Assembly: GCA_019163135.1 (NCBI GenBank)
Contig: JAFLKR010000007.1
Coordinates: forward strand, 1-52,727
From: Desulfobulbaceae bacterium
Lineage (GTDB): Bacteria > Desulfobacterota > Desulfobulbia > Desulfobulbales > Desulfobulbaceae
Length of the DNA: 52,727 nt
Direction of reading: 5' to 3'
Shown piece by piece: positions 25,347-34,695 of this stretch (positions within the stretch are counted from its first letter, which is position 1; each line of letters opens with the position of its first letter). The position numbers and the translations under genes were made by a program. The notes beneath the pieces were generated by a model. It had not been told where the DNA came from, made no database searches, and saw nothing but the letters and a program-made list of their open reading frames with translations.

Positions 25347-26941
25347 ACTTCACCAACCGCTCCTGGCCTCCCCTGCTGACGCTTGCCGCAGCCGTTGGTA
25401 TCCTCAGCGTCCTGCTGAACGTTGCGTATCCCGCTGAGCGCCTTTTCACCTGGCACTTGCTGCTGCCGTCCATTGACGTCTGGCTCCTGCTCCTTCCTCT
25501 GACCCTGGCCGCCTCTTGCGGAAAACGAACCCTGTTCTGGATCACCCTGCCGACATGGGCACTCTTCCTTGGCCTGCGTCTGATCCGTATCGGCGATAGC
25601 GTCGTGCCCATGTACCTTGACCGACCCTTCAACCTCTACATCGATTCCGGCTATCTGTACGGACTCTACGATCTGCTTAAAACCTCCTCGGGCCGTGACG
25701 ATTTCCTTCTGTTGTCGGCGGGGGCGGCGATGGTGACGCTCGGGGTTTGTGCCGTCAGCTGGCTCGCCTGGCAAATGGCCGCCAAGGCGCTGACCAGCGA
25801 CCGGATTCGAATTCCGTTTCTAGGGGTATCGGGCCTCGTCCTGGGCTCGGCTCTGATTGGGGGATGGCAGCCGGCCCAGCCGCTGACCCTGGTTCGCCTG
25901 GGCCAGGAGATCCGCTCCATCCACCAGCAGATCGAACAACAACGGGCCGTTGTTACCCAGATGGAGCGAACCGCCCAGGAACGGTCGGCCAATCCTGCCT
26001 CTCTCAACGGCCTTGGTGGGGCGGATGTCCTGCTGTTTATCATCGAATCTTATGGCCGCGTCGTCTTCAGCCAGACCCAGTACCGGCAGGTGATGGAAGC
26101 AACCATGACCGACTTCGGTAAAACCCTTGCGCTGCAGGGCTTCGAGGCGGTGTCTTCGTATTTGTTATCGCCCACCTACGGCGGTGAATCCTGGCTGGCC
26201 CATGGCACCTTGGAAACGGGTGTGCGGGTAGGCAATGACCTTGAAGAGACCGCGCTACTCCGATCCTCCCTGGAGCCCATGGCTTCAATTTTTCGCAAGA
26301 ACGGTTATCGTACCGTCTCGGTGATGCCCGGCACCCGATTCGCCTTTCCGGAAGGGGCCTATTTTGGCTATGAACAGGCCTATTACGCCTGGCATTTCGA
26401 TTATCAAGGGCGCACCTTCGGCTGGGCGCCCATGCCAGACCAATTCGTGCTCGACTGGGTACGCCGCCGCGAATTCATTACGCCTGAAAAACCAATTTTT
26501 GCCCGCTACGCCCTGATCAGCAGTCATGCTTCGTTCAGTATCCAACCGCCCTACATCGCCGATTGGGAAACGATCGGCGATGGCAGCCTCTACAAGGCGC
26601 GCGAGCCGATTTTCTTTCCCATTGAATGGCCGGATCTCAAGAATGCGGGCGAGGGCTATATGCGCTCCCTGGAGTATGAATTTACCCTCCTCGGCGACTA
26701 TCTCGCCCAGTATGTCACTACCGACACCCTGATTATCATTCTGGGCGATCACCAACCCAATCTGCAACTCACCGGCCCCGGTGAACCCTGGTCGGTACCG
26801 GTGCATATCATCAGCCGCAATTCCCGCTTGTTAACCCCATTCCGCCAACGGGGCTACACTCCCGGCCTTTTCCCCGCCCAACCGCTGCCTCATGCCGGAA
26901 TGGAGACCTTTCTACCGGGATTGCTGCAAGATTTCAGATAA
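25343..26941 (+). CDS. Membrane sulfatase-like hydrolase/transferase (LTA-synthase fold)
   Basis: 532 residues from the ATGA overlap at 25343. About five membrane helices occupy the first 190 residues; a coiled stretch (EIRSIHQQIEQQRAV) precedes the extracytoplasmic alkaline-phosphatase-fold domain. Its metal-site Glu is in DVLLFIIESYGR, the likely nucleophile region is SPTYGGESWLAHGTLETG, and the C-terminal metal pair is in IILGDHQPN. Relatives include lipoteichoic acid synthase and phosphoglycerol or phosphoethanolamine transferases, which take a head group from a phospholipid. As last gene of the operon it probably transfers or trims the finished head group on the periplasmic side (inference). 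Confidence 0.85.
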   Translation: MNFTNRSWPPLLTLAAAVGILSVLLNVAYPAERLFTWHLLLPSIDVWLLLLPLTLAASCGKRTLFWITLPTWALFLGLRLIRIGDSVVPMYLDRPFNLYIDSGYLYGLYDLLKTSSGRDDFLLLSAGAAMVTLGVCAVSWLAWQMAAKALTSDRIRIPFLGVSGLVLGSALIGGWQPAQPLTLVRLGQEIRSIHQQIEQQRAVVTQMERTAQERSANPASLNGLGGADVLLFIIESYGRVVFSQTQYRQVMEATMTDFGKTLALQGFEAVSSYLLSPTYGGESWLAHGTLETGVRVGNDLEETALLRSSLEPMASIFRKNGYRTVSVMPGTRFAFPEGAYFGYEQAYYAWHFDYQGRTFGWAPMPDQFVLDWVRRREFITPEKPIFARYALISSHASFSIQPPYIADWETIGDGSLYKAREPIFFPIEWPDLKNAGEGYMRSLEYEFTLLGDYLAQYVTTDTLIIILGDHQPNLQLTGPGEPWSVPVHIISRNSRLLTPFRQRGYTPGLFPAQPLPHAGMETFLPGLLQDFR

Positions 26942-27047
26942 CCGTCTGCGGACGCACACAGCCTGCAGCAGGGTATGCTATGCTTACCCTCGAGTTGCTC
27001 CTGATAACGAAATTAACGGTATTTGCAGCCAAGGGTACCTGCAGGAC

Positions 27048-27075
27048 TTGCCTTTTTACAGCGACCCTTTATCAT
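27048..27075 (+). promoter_or_regulatory. Possible sigma-70 promoter of the YceI gene
   Basis: TTGCCT at 27048-27053 and TATCAT at 27070-27075 are separated by 16 bases, about 90 bases before the YceI start. The spacing and match are fair only; no other evidence. Confidence 0.25.
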
Positions 27076-27163
27076 TTCATCAGAGTCTGAAAACCTATGC
27101 CCTGTTGGCCTACGCCATTTGCACAGGCCAAGGGGCATTCCTTTTCACCGATTGGAGGCACAA

Positions 27164-27763
27164 ATGAAGAAGCGCATACCGTTTACTCTCGTCGTCGTTT
27201 TTCTTGTTGGATTAATCGTCGCCCCGCTGCATGCCGAAATCCGTTCCTGGGAAATTGACAAGGAACATACCAACTTTTATTTCAGTGTCGATCACATCTA
27301 TGCCAAGGTCCGGGGTCATTTCACCGATTTTAAAGGGATTTTCCTTTTTGATCCCGACAACCTCAACGACAGTAAAATCTCCTTTGAGATCAATGTGAAA
27401 AGTATCGACACCGGCATCCGCAAACGCGACGAGCATTTGCTGTCAGCGGATTTTCTCGAGGCGTCCAAGTATCCTTTGATGACGTTTACCAGCAGCAGCA
27501 TCACCAAAACCGGGAAAAACACCTATAACGTCAACGGCAAATTGACGATAAAAGATGTTTCCTCCAACCTCACACTCCCCCTTACTTATGCAGGCAGGAA
27601 GGATCACCCCTTATCTCCAGGCATGGAAGTGGCTGGCTTTAATGGTCATTTGACCCTTGACCGACTGACCTATAACGTCGGGGATGGGAAATATTACCAA
27701 ATGGGTGCAGTCGGCAAGGACGTTGATATTTTGGTGACGATTGAGGCGCTCCGAAAAAAATAG
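27164..27763 (+). CDS. YceI family periplasmic lipid-binding protein
   Basis: 199 residues. A Sec signal peptide (MKKRIPFTLVVVFLVGLIVAPLHA) is followed by the YceI beta-barrel: WEIDKEHTNFYFSVDHIYAKV, KSIDTGIRKRDEHLLSADFLEASKYPLMTF, GKLTIKDVSSNLTLPLTY and a closing strand VDILVTIEAL. YceI proteins bind long polyprenyl/isoprenoid molecules in the periplasm. GGAGG stands eight bases before ATG 27164; the longer frame upstream is not used. It sits 222 bases after the lipid operon; a functional link is possible but unproven. Confidence 0.9.
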   Translation: MKKRIPFTLVVVFLVGLIVAPLHAEIRSWEIDKEHTNFYFSVDHIYAKVRGHFTDFKGIFLFDPDNLNDSKISFEINVKSIDTGIRKRDEHLLSADFLEASKYPLMTFTSSSITKTGKNTYNVNGKLTIKDVSSNLTLPLTYAGRKDHPLSPGMEVAGFNGHLTLDRLTYNVGDGKYYQMGAVGKDVDILVTIEALRKK

Positions 27764-27770
27764 TACCGTC

Positions 27771-27944
27771 CAATATAAGGGCTATTGCGCCTGGGCCATA
27801 ACCGGCCCGGAAGTCTGGAAGATCGTTGACGGCGAGCTTTACCTGAATTGCAGCATGGCGACCTATGAAAAATAGAGCAAAGATATTCCTGGCAACATCA
27901 AAAAGACCGATACCAACTGGTCAAAACATATCAGTGGCTATTGA
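27771..27944 (+). pseudogene. Remnant of a YHS-domain protein
   Basis: One frame reads YKGYCAWAI, GPEVWKIVDGELYLNCS, a TAG stop, then SKDIPGNIKKTDTNWSKH and TGA. Intact YHS-domain proteins have GYCAYAV, PEAWxIVDGKLYLNYS and WxKDIPGNIxKADxNW in this order. The N-terminal half and the segment between AWA and PEVW are missing, and the internal stop confirms decay. It directly follows the YceI gene, a pairing worth noting because both are small secreted-protein families. Confidence 0.65.
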
Positions 27945-28076
27945 TCGCCGTTGACAGCCACGCAGGGGCTTTCGTTATGGGGTTGAAACGATGCCGGGAG
28001 ATGGGGATGAAAACAAAGCGATTTCTTCACCCCGCATTCGACGTGTTCACTACGCAACAAAGAGAGGATGAAATAT

Positions 28077-29609
28077 ATGTTTGAATCTGCTGAATTGGGA
28101 CACAAAATCAAAAAATCCGTTTATGAGGAAGAAGTGCCTCCTTTGCGTGAGGCCCTGCTCAATACCCAGATGGAACTGGCGGAATCGGCCAAGTTTCCGG
28201 TAGTTATCCTGATCGGTGGACTGGACGGCGCCGGACGTGGCGAAACCGTCAACCTGCTCAACGAATGGATGGATCCACGTCACATCCAGACCCATGGCAT
28301 GGGCGATCCCTCCGACGAGGAACTCGATCGCCCCATGATGTGGCGTTTTTGGCGAGCCTTGCCGCCCAAGGGGAAAATCGGTTTATTCCTGGGTTCCTGG
28401 TACACATGGCCGATCCTGAACCGGGTCAATAGGATCACCAAGGAAGCCGATCTTGAACACAGCCTGGAGCGGGCCAAACTATTGGAAAAAATGCTTGTGG
28501 ACGAAGGTGCCCTGCTCATCAAGTTCTGGCTGCACCTCTCCAAAGATAAACAGGAGAACCGTCTCAAATCATTAGAAAAGAACCCCTTGACCCGCTGGAA
28601 AGTCACCGACCGTGACTGGAAACACTTCAAGGTCTACGACAAGTTCCAGGAGGTCCATGAAAACGTGATCCGCCACACCAGCACGGCCGAGGCCCCCTGG
28701 CTGATCGTGGAAGGCGAGGATGCGAATTACCGCAACCTGACGGTGGGCAAGGTAATCCTTAAGGCAATCCAGGATCGACTGGAACTGGACAAAACGCCGC
28801 CGCTCAAGATTCTGGCCCCGCCTTTGATGCCTTCCATCGACAACCTGCACCTGCTGAAAACCCTGGACATGGCGCAGGCTCTGGACAAAGACAAATTTAA
28901 GATCAAGCTGGAAGAATATCAGGGCAAGCTGAATGTACTGACACGCGATCCCAAGTTCAAGTACATGTCGGTGATTGCGGTGTTCGAGGGCAACGACGCT
29001 GCAGGCAAGGGCGGCAGTATCCGCCGCATTACCGGAGCCTTAGATGCCCGCTATTACCAGGTCATCCCCATTGCCGCCCCCACCGAGGAAGAACGCGCCC
29101 AGCCTTATCTGTGGCGATTCTGGCGGCATCTCCCGCGGAAAGGGCGTGTCACCGTTTTTGACCGCTCCTGGTACGGTCGGGTGCTGGTGGAACGCGTTGA
29201 AGGATACTGCGCGGAGGCTGACTGGATGCGGGCCTATAGCGAAATCAACGAGTTCGAGGCGCAAATGGTCAGGCATCATCTCCTGGTCGCAAAATTCTGG
29301 TTGGCCATCACCAGGGAGGAGCAACTGCAACGATTCGAGGACAGGCAGAAAACCGGGTTCAAGCGCTTTAAAATTACCGAGGAGGACTGGCGCAACCGGG
29401 AGAAATGGGAGCCATACGAACAGGCCGTCTGCGATATGGTGGATCGGACCAGCACCCGGCTGGCGCCGTGGACCCTGGTGGAATCCAACGACAAAAATTT
29501 TGCACGCATTAAGGTACTGAAGACCTTGTGCGAAAAAATTGAAGCGAAGCTCAAGGAATTGTACGAGGAGGGGGTCGACTACCTGGATAAACCCAAAAAA
29601 CGCCGCTGA
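28077..29609 (+). CDS. pap: Polyphosphate:AMP phosphotransferase (two-domain PPK2)
   Basis: 510 residues with two PPK2 domains in tandem. The N-terminal copy has a degenerate P-loop (GGLDGAGRGETVN), the C-terminal copy an intact one (EGNDAAGKGGSIRR) and the lid phrase VFDRSWYGRVLVERVEGY. This two-domain, class II layout is that of polyphosphate:AMP phosphotransferase, which makes ADP from AMP and polyphosphate. The start MFESAELGHKI matches the family; AGAGG is nine bases upstream of ATG 28077, while ATG 28068 would be too close. Cytoplasmic; single gene. Confidence 0.9.
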   Translation: MFESAELGHKIKKSVYEEEVPPLREALLNTQMELAESAKFPVVILIGGLDGAGRGETVNLLNEWMDPRHIQTHGMGDPSDEELDRPMMWRFWRALPPKGKIGLFLGSWYTWPILNRVNRITKEADLEHSLERAKLLEKMLVDEGALLIKFWLHLSKDKQENRLKSLEKNPLTRWKVTDRDWKHFKVYDKFQEVHENVIRHTSTAEAPWLIVEGEDANYRNLTVGKVILKAIQDRLELDKTPPLKILAPPLMPSIDNLHLLKTLDMAQALDKDKFKIKLEEYQGKLNVLTRDPKFKYMSVIAVFEGNDAAGKGGSIRRITGALDARYYQVIPIAAPTEEERAQPYLWRFWRHLPRKGRVTVFDRSWYGRVLVERVEGYCAEADWMRAYSEINEFEAQMVRHHLLVAKFWLAITREEQLQRFEDRQKTGFKRFKITEEDWRNREKWEPYEQAVCDMVDRTSTRLAPWTLVESNDKNFARIKVLKTLCEKIEAKLKELYEEGVDYLDKPKKRR

Positions 29610-29723
29610 TACAGCCTGCGGCGCGCATCGACTCGATGGCCATCAGCATCTAAGGAAGTAGCGTTTCGTTTACAGGTTGGTTGGGTTCCCTGTATCACAT
29701 TACCGCATTGGAGAGGTAAGCTG

Positions 29724-30105
29724 TCAAGGGAGCAAGCAAGAGCCCGAGAACAAGGAGTGTCCCGCCGCCTGAAATAACGGCCATCGGCGTTTTAGCTCAG
29801 GCCTGATGGTTGAGACCACTGCGATTGAATAAGCCGGTGGCAACATACCCGGAAAAAAACTCCCTATAATATGGGAGAGTCCCTGTCCGATAAATTCCTG
29901 GTTGCCGTCCAGATTTAGTCCGGTACGATCAGTGAGGGATTGAGCGACTGAACCGCTTCGGTCAGGGCAAAAAGGATGGTTGCCAAGGCTACGGGGGCAT
30001 GCCAACTAAGAGACCTGTCCTGGGGTAAGGCGACAATGGCTCCGACGATCCGGGCGATCAGATCATCTTTAACTGTTTTTCTGGTAACCGTAGACCACCA
30101 TTTGG
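29724..30105 (-). pseudogene. Remnant of a SulP-type anion permease
   Basis: On the minus strand, VKDDLIARIVGAIVALPQ (about 30,090-30,037) resembles the first SulP helix (DLxAGLxVAxVxLPQ). It is joined to ATILFALTEAVQSLN, and after a frame change to GLNLDGNQEFIGQGLSHIIGSFFPG, the hallmark of SulP proteins around the scaffold helices. The membrane domain between these parts and the STAS domain are absent. Thus an internal deletion plus frameshift inactivated a sulfate/bicarbonate-type permease. Confidence 0.65.
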
Positions 30106-30300
30106 AGAAGGCGTAAGTTGTCCCTCCCCGTTTTTCCTTGAATCCGCAACTCGTCGGGTTTGTTTTGATGTTTTTGTCACCCTTGCCAGAGGCAAGCATC
30201 TCTCCGGAAGTTCAGACAATGCATCACATTTACATTATGGCGGCCTCGCTCCATCAGTTTACGATAATGGAAAACTCGTCAAAATCCGATTTTCAGCCCA

Positions 30301-31137
30301 CTAATTGATATTGAGAAACGGGTTGATGTGATCTAGTTTATCACTGGTTTTTTCTGCAAATTTAATCTCATTTACTCCTTCTATTTCTCTTATCAGAGAT
30401 TCTATTTTTTCTCTGATAGACTTGTCAGTCCGCAAGACTTCCCCGATGTTAGAAAGGGTGACAGTGCCGTTAACGACTTCAACTTCTATAAGGAATGAAA
30501 AGTTAACAAGCATTGCATGGATTTTCGCACATAAAAGCTTGTCGTCAATAATCCCTTGTGATTCGAGCGTTGTTTGGAATGCCGGCATTTTAGAAGCTGC
30601 AATAATTAATTCAACAGCGTTATCGACGCTTAATCGATCTATAAGAATAACCATGTCATAAAGACGGCTGTCCCAAGTGTCAGTACCGTAAAGCTTCAAT
30701 CCCCATCGACGGCGTTCCTCATCGTCTTTTCTTAAAACATCATGTGCTTCTTTGAGTGAAATCTCATCACGTTTCATGATTTCTTTCACCCGGTCTTCTA
30801 TATTGGCCAAAATTCTCACTTTGAGAACATGGGGAATATTTCGAAGAAAGTACTGCCCCGCAAGACCATGATAAATAACATTATCCTTTTGAACGTGCTT
30901 GAGAAGCGCATATTGATAATAGCTGATATACCGTTCTTTACCGTGTCGAAAACGATCCAAAATAGATGGTGAATCGTGAATAGCCCGCACCAGGCTTATT
31001 TCGGGAATATTGAACTCCTCTGAAGTTTCGAGGAGGATTTCACGAGACACACAGTCATAATTCAATTTTTCAGCCAATTTTTCCGCAACTTCTTTACCTC
31101 GGCTGTATGAACCTCGAGATATCGTGATGATAGGCAT
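30301..31137 (-). CDS. Cytidylate kinase-like family protein
   Basis: 278 residues. The N-terminal MPIITISRGSYSRGKEVAEKLAEKLNYDCVSREIL follows the cytidylate-kinase-like P-loop (ISRGxGSxGxxIA), with Tyr in the fifth motif position. RDEISLKEAHDVLRKDDEERRRW is the lid region, and TWDSRLYDMVILIDRLSVDNAVELI the conserved end of the kinase fold. The last about 80 residues (EVEVVNGTVTLSNIGEV...) look like a small BON/HMA-like alpha-beta domain. Family members are common in anaerobes and their substrate is unknown. AAGGGGT lies upstream of the ATG. Base composition is more AT-rich than flanking genes. Confidence 0.8.
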   Translation of the reverse strand: MPIITISRGSYSRGKEVAEKLAEKLNYDCVSREILLETSEEFNIPEISLVRAIHDSPSILDRFRHGKERYISYYQYALLKHVQKDNVIYHGLAGQYFLRNIPHVLKVRILANIEDRVKEIMKRDEISLKEAHDVLRKDDEERRRWGLKLYGTDTWDSRLYDMVILIDRLSVDNAVELIIAASKMPAFQTTLESQGIIDDKLLCAKIHAMLVNFSFLIEVEVVNGTVTLSNIGEVLRTDKSIREKIESLIREIEGVNEIKFAEKTSDKLDHINPFLNIN

Positions 31138-31395
31138 ACAAAGTAACCCCTTTAAAAATTTAAAATTGGTAGCATCCGGCCTAACCTGAGCGCACGGTCA
31201 ATAATAGCCGAGCACTTGCTCAGTTTGGCAAGAATACACCATTTCCCAAGAAAAGGGCAATTGATATGGGCAAAATGTTGGTCGTTAGCGACTTGGTCAA
31301 CCTGATGCATTCAGCAACCAAAGAGAACGTGCTTGGGGTTGGTGGTAATTTCCCCTGCCTAATTTGAAGGGGTCGCCACTGACGTTCTTCGGATA

Positions 31396-31907
31396 TGAAA
31401 ATTGGGCCGGTGTTGTCGACGATGTGCAGCATAACGGTCACTTATGCTATCAAGTACGCCGGGGCAACGGACCGGCCAGAACCAATCCAAACCAGCAATA
31501 TTTTGAAACTGGACCGGGGCAGCATGTGGACGGCCTTCAACTATGTGGCCAATCAGGCTCAGTTGAAGTACTCGTTCATAAGGATATCCTGGCCGTGCGC
31601 GAGAAGCATGAGAACGCTTTTTTCGGCAGCCAGAGAGAACTGGAAGCCCAGGCCCTGGCACTCTGGAATAAAGACGATCAAAAAGCAGCGCGCGCCCTGC
31701 TGACCCAGCATGCCGATGCGCAAGCCACCGGCGTGCTCAAGGATTGGTGGGCTCTGTCGGAGCAACTCTACATTCGCTACAACGACGGCAACTTCAACAC
31801 TCCGGACAGCATCGCTCAACCGGTCTTTTTAACCGGCATGGTGGCTTAAGCAGGTGGGATATGAACAGGGCCCGGTGCGTTACGCCAAGCCTGCCGACCG
31901 CAAGTAG
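31396..31907 (+). pseudogene. C-terminal remnant of a C69-family dipeptidase
   Basis: Segments in alternating frames assemble into the C-terminal third of a peptidase C69 protein. WAGVVDDVQHNGHLCY is followed, after a shift, by IKYAGATDRPEPI and GSMWTAFNYVANQAQLKYSF. A shift near 31,580 leads to KDILAVREKHENAFFGSQ and WWALSEQLYIRYNDG, and a last shift gives KQVGYEQGPVRYAKP with a TAG at 31905. Intact dipeptidases show the same order. At least three frameshifts and the lost N-terminus make it a pseudogene. Confidence 0.65.
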
Positions 31908-31939
31908 AGCCTGGTCAGGCCTCCCCCGTCCTAATATAT

Positions 31940-32341
31940 GCTGCCCGTTTTCTTTGCAATCGCCGCCCCGACCATCGCCGTCGGCCAGGTCCTCTGTTCC
32001 AGGCTCTGGTAGCAAGCGACCTTGCGGCTCTGGATTCTAGCTGGCAACCATTACCTTCGCTTCGTTTTTTTCTGCTCGGGGCGGTCTCCGTTCATATCCT
32101 GGACCGGAAAGCCAGCGGCAACAAGAACTCCGGCAAGGCTGGCGTCTTTTCTATGCAGACATCATGGCCACCTTTTCCCCTGGAGGCTCTACCTCTGGTC
32201 GACGGAGAAACCGTACTACGATATCAGGCCGAAAAGCCGCTGCACGGCCACGTCGGACTTTGGACCAAGGCCGACTCGGTCACCCTTTTTAACGATCTGG
32301 TCATCGATGACGGTATTGATCATTCCCTCATCCAATGGTAA
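31940..32341 (+). pseudogene. Remnant with a glucanase/lectin-fold ending (DUF1080-like)
   Basis: The frame ending with TAA at 32339 reads LPLVDGETVLRYQAEKPLHG then HVGLWTKADSVTLFNDLVI. GKVGLWTKADSVTxFDDL is a common closing phrase of concanavalin-A-like DUF1080 domains. Upstream of about 32,100 the frame loses similarity and no start or signal peptide is visible. Part of the same decayed stretch as the dipeptidase remnant. Confidence 0.4.
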
Positions 32342-32407
32342 ATCAACGGGGTCTCTTTGTAGCCAGAGAGGTTGCCTCCCCCACCAACAACCCAGACGGA
32401 CAGTGAC

Positions 32408-33025
32408 ATGAACGCTTTGCAACACAGAAAATATCTATGGGTTTTTATTTTTCACCTGGCGGTCCTCATCCCTTTGACGGCCTGTGCCAAAAATCCAGCC
32501 CCGGCCAGCAACGTTCGGCCGCCCAACTACATCAATCAAGAATTTGGATTCAGCCTGCAACGTCCCGAATCCTGGACGGCGGGCCCTTCCCCGGCACCCA
32601 ATGCCCGGGTCAAACTGGCAACGCCTGCCAACACACAGCGCGCTGAATGTGTTGTGATTGTTAAACGTTACCCTAATGCGATCTCGGCAAAACAGAGCGA
32701 TATCGATCAAGTTTTCCTTGAAGCGCCATCGGCAGCCGAGTTGAAGGAGATTCTCAGCCAGAGCGCGCATGAGGTTGAAATCCTGGCCGCCAGCTCCGGG
32801 AATCTCGATACCCGCCCCGCCCACCTGGCACGGGTCCGCTACACCGTGGGCGCGCCGCCTGAAACAACTTATGTTACCGGGCGGGTAGTCATGACCGCGA
32901 CCCCCGGATTAACCTGGACGATGTCCTGCGGTGGACAAGGAAACACCGCCGCGGAAGCAGATAAGAGCTTTCAGTACTGGCAGCGTGAAATCAACAGCAT
33001 CGTCTCGTCGTTTAAATTCAAGTAG
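32408..33025 (+). CDS. Predicted lipoprotein of unknown function
   Basis: 205 residues. The signal peptide ends in the lipobox LTAC (VFIFHLAVLIPLTACAKN), giving a lipid-modified Cys after cleavage. The mature part begins YINQEFGFSLQRPESW, the opening of PsbP/DUF1795-like periplasmic domains that start with a 'F-S-P-W' strand pair, and ends REINSIVSSFKF, also typical of that fold. ATG 32408 places the signal peptide at the N-terminus; the frame is open 36 bases further upstream without benefit. Single gene followed by a strong bidirectional terminator. Confidence 0.75.
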   Translation: MNALQHRKYLWVFIFHLAVLIPLTACAKNPAPASNVRPPNYINQEFGFSLQRPESWTAGPSPAPNARVKLATPANTQRAECVVIVKRYPNAISAKQSDIDQVFLEAPSAAELKEILSQSAHEVEILAASSGNLDTRPAHLARVRYTVGAPPETTYVTGRVVMTATPGLTWTMSCGGQGNTAAEADKSFQYWQREINSIVSSFKFK

Positions 33026-33101
33026 AGCTTGCGGTGGATAGCCTGTAGGGGTTGCACTTCCCAGCGTGCCCCTGCCCCGGTCTGTAAACTTGCTGAAAAA
33101 A

Positions 33102-33141
33102 AAATCCGTCAGTTCCTCACAAAGGAAGAACTGACGGATTT
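33102..33141. terminator. Bidirectional rho-independent terminator
   Basis: Arms AAATCCGTCAGTTC (33102-33115) and GAACTGACGGATTT (33128-33141) pair perfectly over 14 bases around a 12-base loop. An A-run lies to the left and T-rich sequence to the right. It separates the lipoprotein gene from the convergent thiolase gene and can end both transcripts. Confidence 0.85.
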
Positions 33142-33206
33142 ATTGTGCCTTTCCGTACCCTGAGCAGCGAGAGGATCGTTCTCGCCGCTCCTCTCGAAGC
33201 AGTTGT

Positions 33207-34391
33207 TTATCGTTCAACCACCGCAGCTATGCCCATGCCGCCACCGATGCAAAGTGTGGCCAGACCGCTTTTTGCCTCTCGTTTTTCCATTTCATGCAGC
33301 AAGGAAACCAGTATCCGTGCGCCGGAGGCCCCGATCGGATGCCCTAAAGCAATCGCGCCGCCATTGACATTGACTTTGGTCATATCAAAACCGAGATCCT
33401 TGGCAACCGCGATACTTTGCGAGGCAAAGGCCTCGTTTGCCTCGATCAATTCGATCTCGTCAAGATTCCTGCCCGCTTTGGCCAGGGCTTTGGGGGTGGC
33501 CGCTGCCGGCCCGATCCCCATGATTTCCGGCTTAACTCCTGCGGATGCATAACCGGTCAATCTTGCCATCGGTTTGATGCCCAACGCTTTGGCCTTCTCT
33601 GCCGACATGACAATAATAATAGCGGCGCCATCATTGATGCCGGAAGCGTTGGCAGCGGTGACCATGCCATTGGCTTTAAATGCGGGCCTGAGTTTGCCGA
33701 CCATTTCCAGGGTGGTGTCCGGGGTGAAATGCTCATCGGTATCGAAAATGAGCGGATCTTTTTTCTTCCGTGGGATGGACACCGGGACGATTTCGTTTTT
33801 AAACCGGCCGCTCTGGATGGCCGCCTGCGCTTTATTCTGCGAAGCCACGGCAAAACGATCAAGCTCATCCCTGGTAAGATTCCAGCCCTCGCAAATATTC
33901 TCAGCCGTTGTCCCCATGTGGTAATTGTTCATCGCGCAATGCAGCCCATCATGGACCATCATGTCGATCATGCCATTGCCGGGCACATTCATCCGGTAGC
34001 CGAAGCGAGCCAGGGGCAGCGCATAAGCCGTGGCGCTCATATTTTCGAAGCCGCCGGCGATAATAATATCTGCGTCACCGCACTGGATTGCCTGAGCCGC
34101 CATAACAACGGACTTGAGGCCGCTGCCGCAGACCTTATTGATGGTGACTGCGGGAACTTCCAAAGGAATACCCGCTTTCAGCATGGCCTGCCGGGCCGGA
34201 TTCTGTCCCAGAGCACCGGTGAGCACACAGCCGAGGATGCATTCATCGACCATCTCCGGCTTAACACCTGCTCGATGCAGGGCTTCCTTGATGACCAACG
34301 CACCAAGATCCACTGCGGGAATATCTTTCAGGGAACCACCAAATTTTCCGACAGCCGTACGACAAGCGCCGACGAGGACTACTTCACGCAT
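33207..34391 (-). CDS. Acetyl-CoA acetyltransferase (thiolase II)
   Basis: 394 residues, standard thiolase length. Active-site Cys in [13 protein letters not shown] (about Cys89), the catalytic His in [15 protein letters not shown], and the second Cys in [29 protein letters not shown] opens the protein. It condenses or cleaves acetoacetyl-CoA in short-chain fatty acid, butyrate or polyhydroxybutyrate pathways; no such partner genes lie next to it. A ribosome site, AAGGAG, precedes the ATG. It is convergent with the lipoprotein gene and shares its terminator. Confidence 0.93.
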   Translation of the reverse strand: MREVVLVGACRTAVGKFGGSLKDIPAVDLGALVIKEALHRAGVKPEMVDECILGCVLTGALGQNPARQAMLKAGIPLEVPAVTINKVCGSGLKSVVMAAQAIQCGDADIIIAGGFENMSATAYALPLARFGYRMNVPGNGMIDMMVHDGLHCAMNNYHMGTTAENICEGWNLTRDELDRFAVASQNKAQAAIQSGRFKNEIVPVSIPRKKKDPLIFDTDEHFTPDTTLEMVGKLRPAFKANGMVTAANASGINDGAAIIIVMSAEKAKALGIKPMARLTGYASAGVKPEIMGIGPAAATPKALAKAGRNLDEIELIEANEAFASQSIAVAKDLGFDMTKVNVNGGAIALGHPIGASGARILVSLLHEMEKREAKSGLATLCIGGGMGIAAVVER

Positions 34392-34695
34392 TATTCTCTC
34401 CTTAAGTGATAATGATTCGGTTGACCGACAATGAACAAGCCTGACAGGTCAGACAGAACCATATATTTTTTAGTGGCTCTATAATACTCAACAAAAATTG
34501 AATTGGAACCACTCCCATGCAGATACGGCCCAAAAAGTTTATCCCCCTCATCCCGGGTAGGAAAAAGTGCAGCACGATGGCCGCAAAGCGCGGTATCCGG
34601 TTGCGTGGCGTTCAGATTCCTCATCAATACTGAACCGGTTGCTCTTGCCTGGCCCTTGTATCAAAAGAAGCGGGGCACCTGTGAAAACATCTTTC
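34392..34695. other. Gap between thiolase and arsM
   Basis: About 300 bases without a supported gene. A 78-codon minus-strand frame (34391-34627) has no recognisable motif. The left part should carry the thiolase promoter. CCTGACAGGTCAG near 34,440 is a short near-palindrome of unknown meaning. Confidence 0.3.

Noticed and set aside
29602-29624. CGCCGC...GCGGCG as terminator of the polyphosphate gene
   Set aside because: Only six base pairs, begins inside the coding end and has no U-tract.
31266-31367. 33-codon frame MGKMLVVSDL... with weak ribosome site
   Set aside because: Too short, no second line of evidence, and it lies in a decayed stretch.
33417-34409. 330-codon plus-strand frame
   Set aside because: Shadow of the thiolase gene on the opposite strand.
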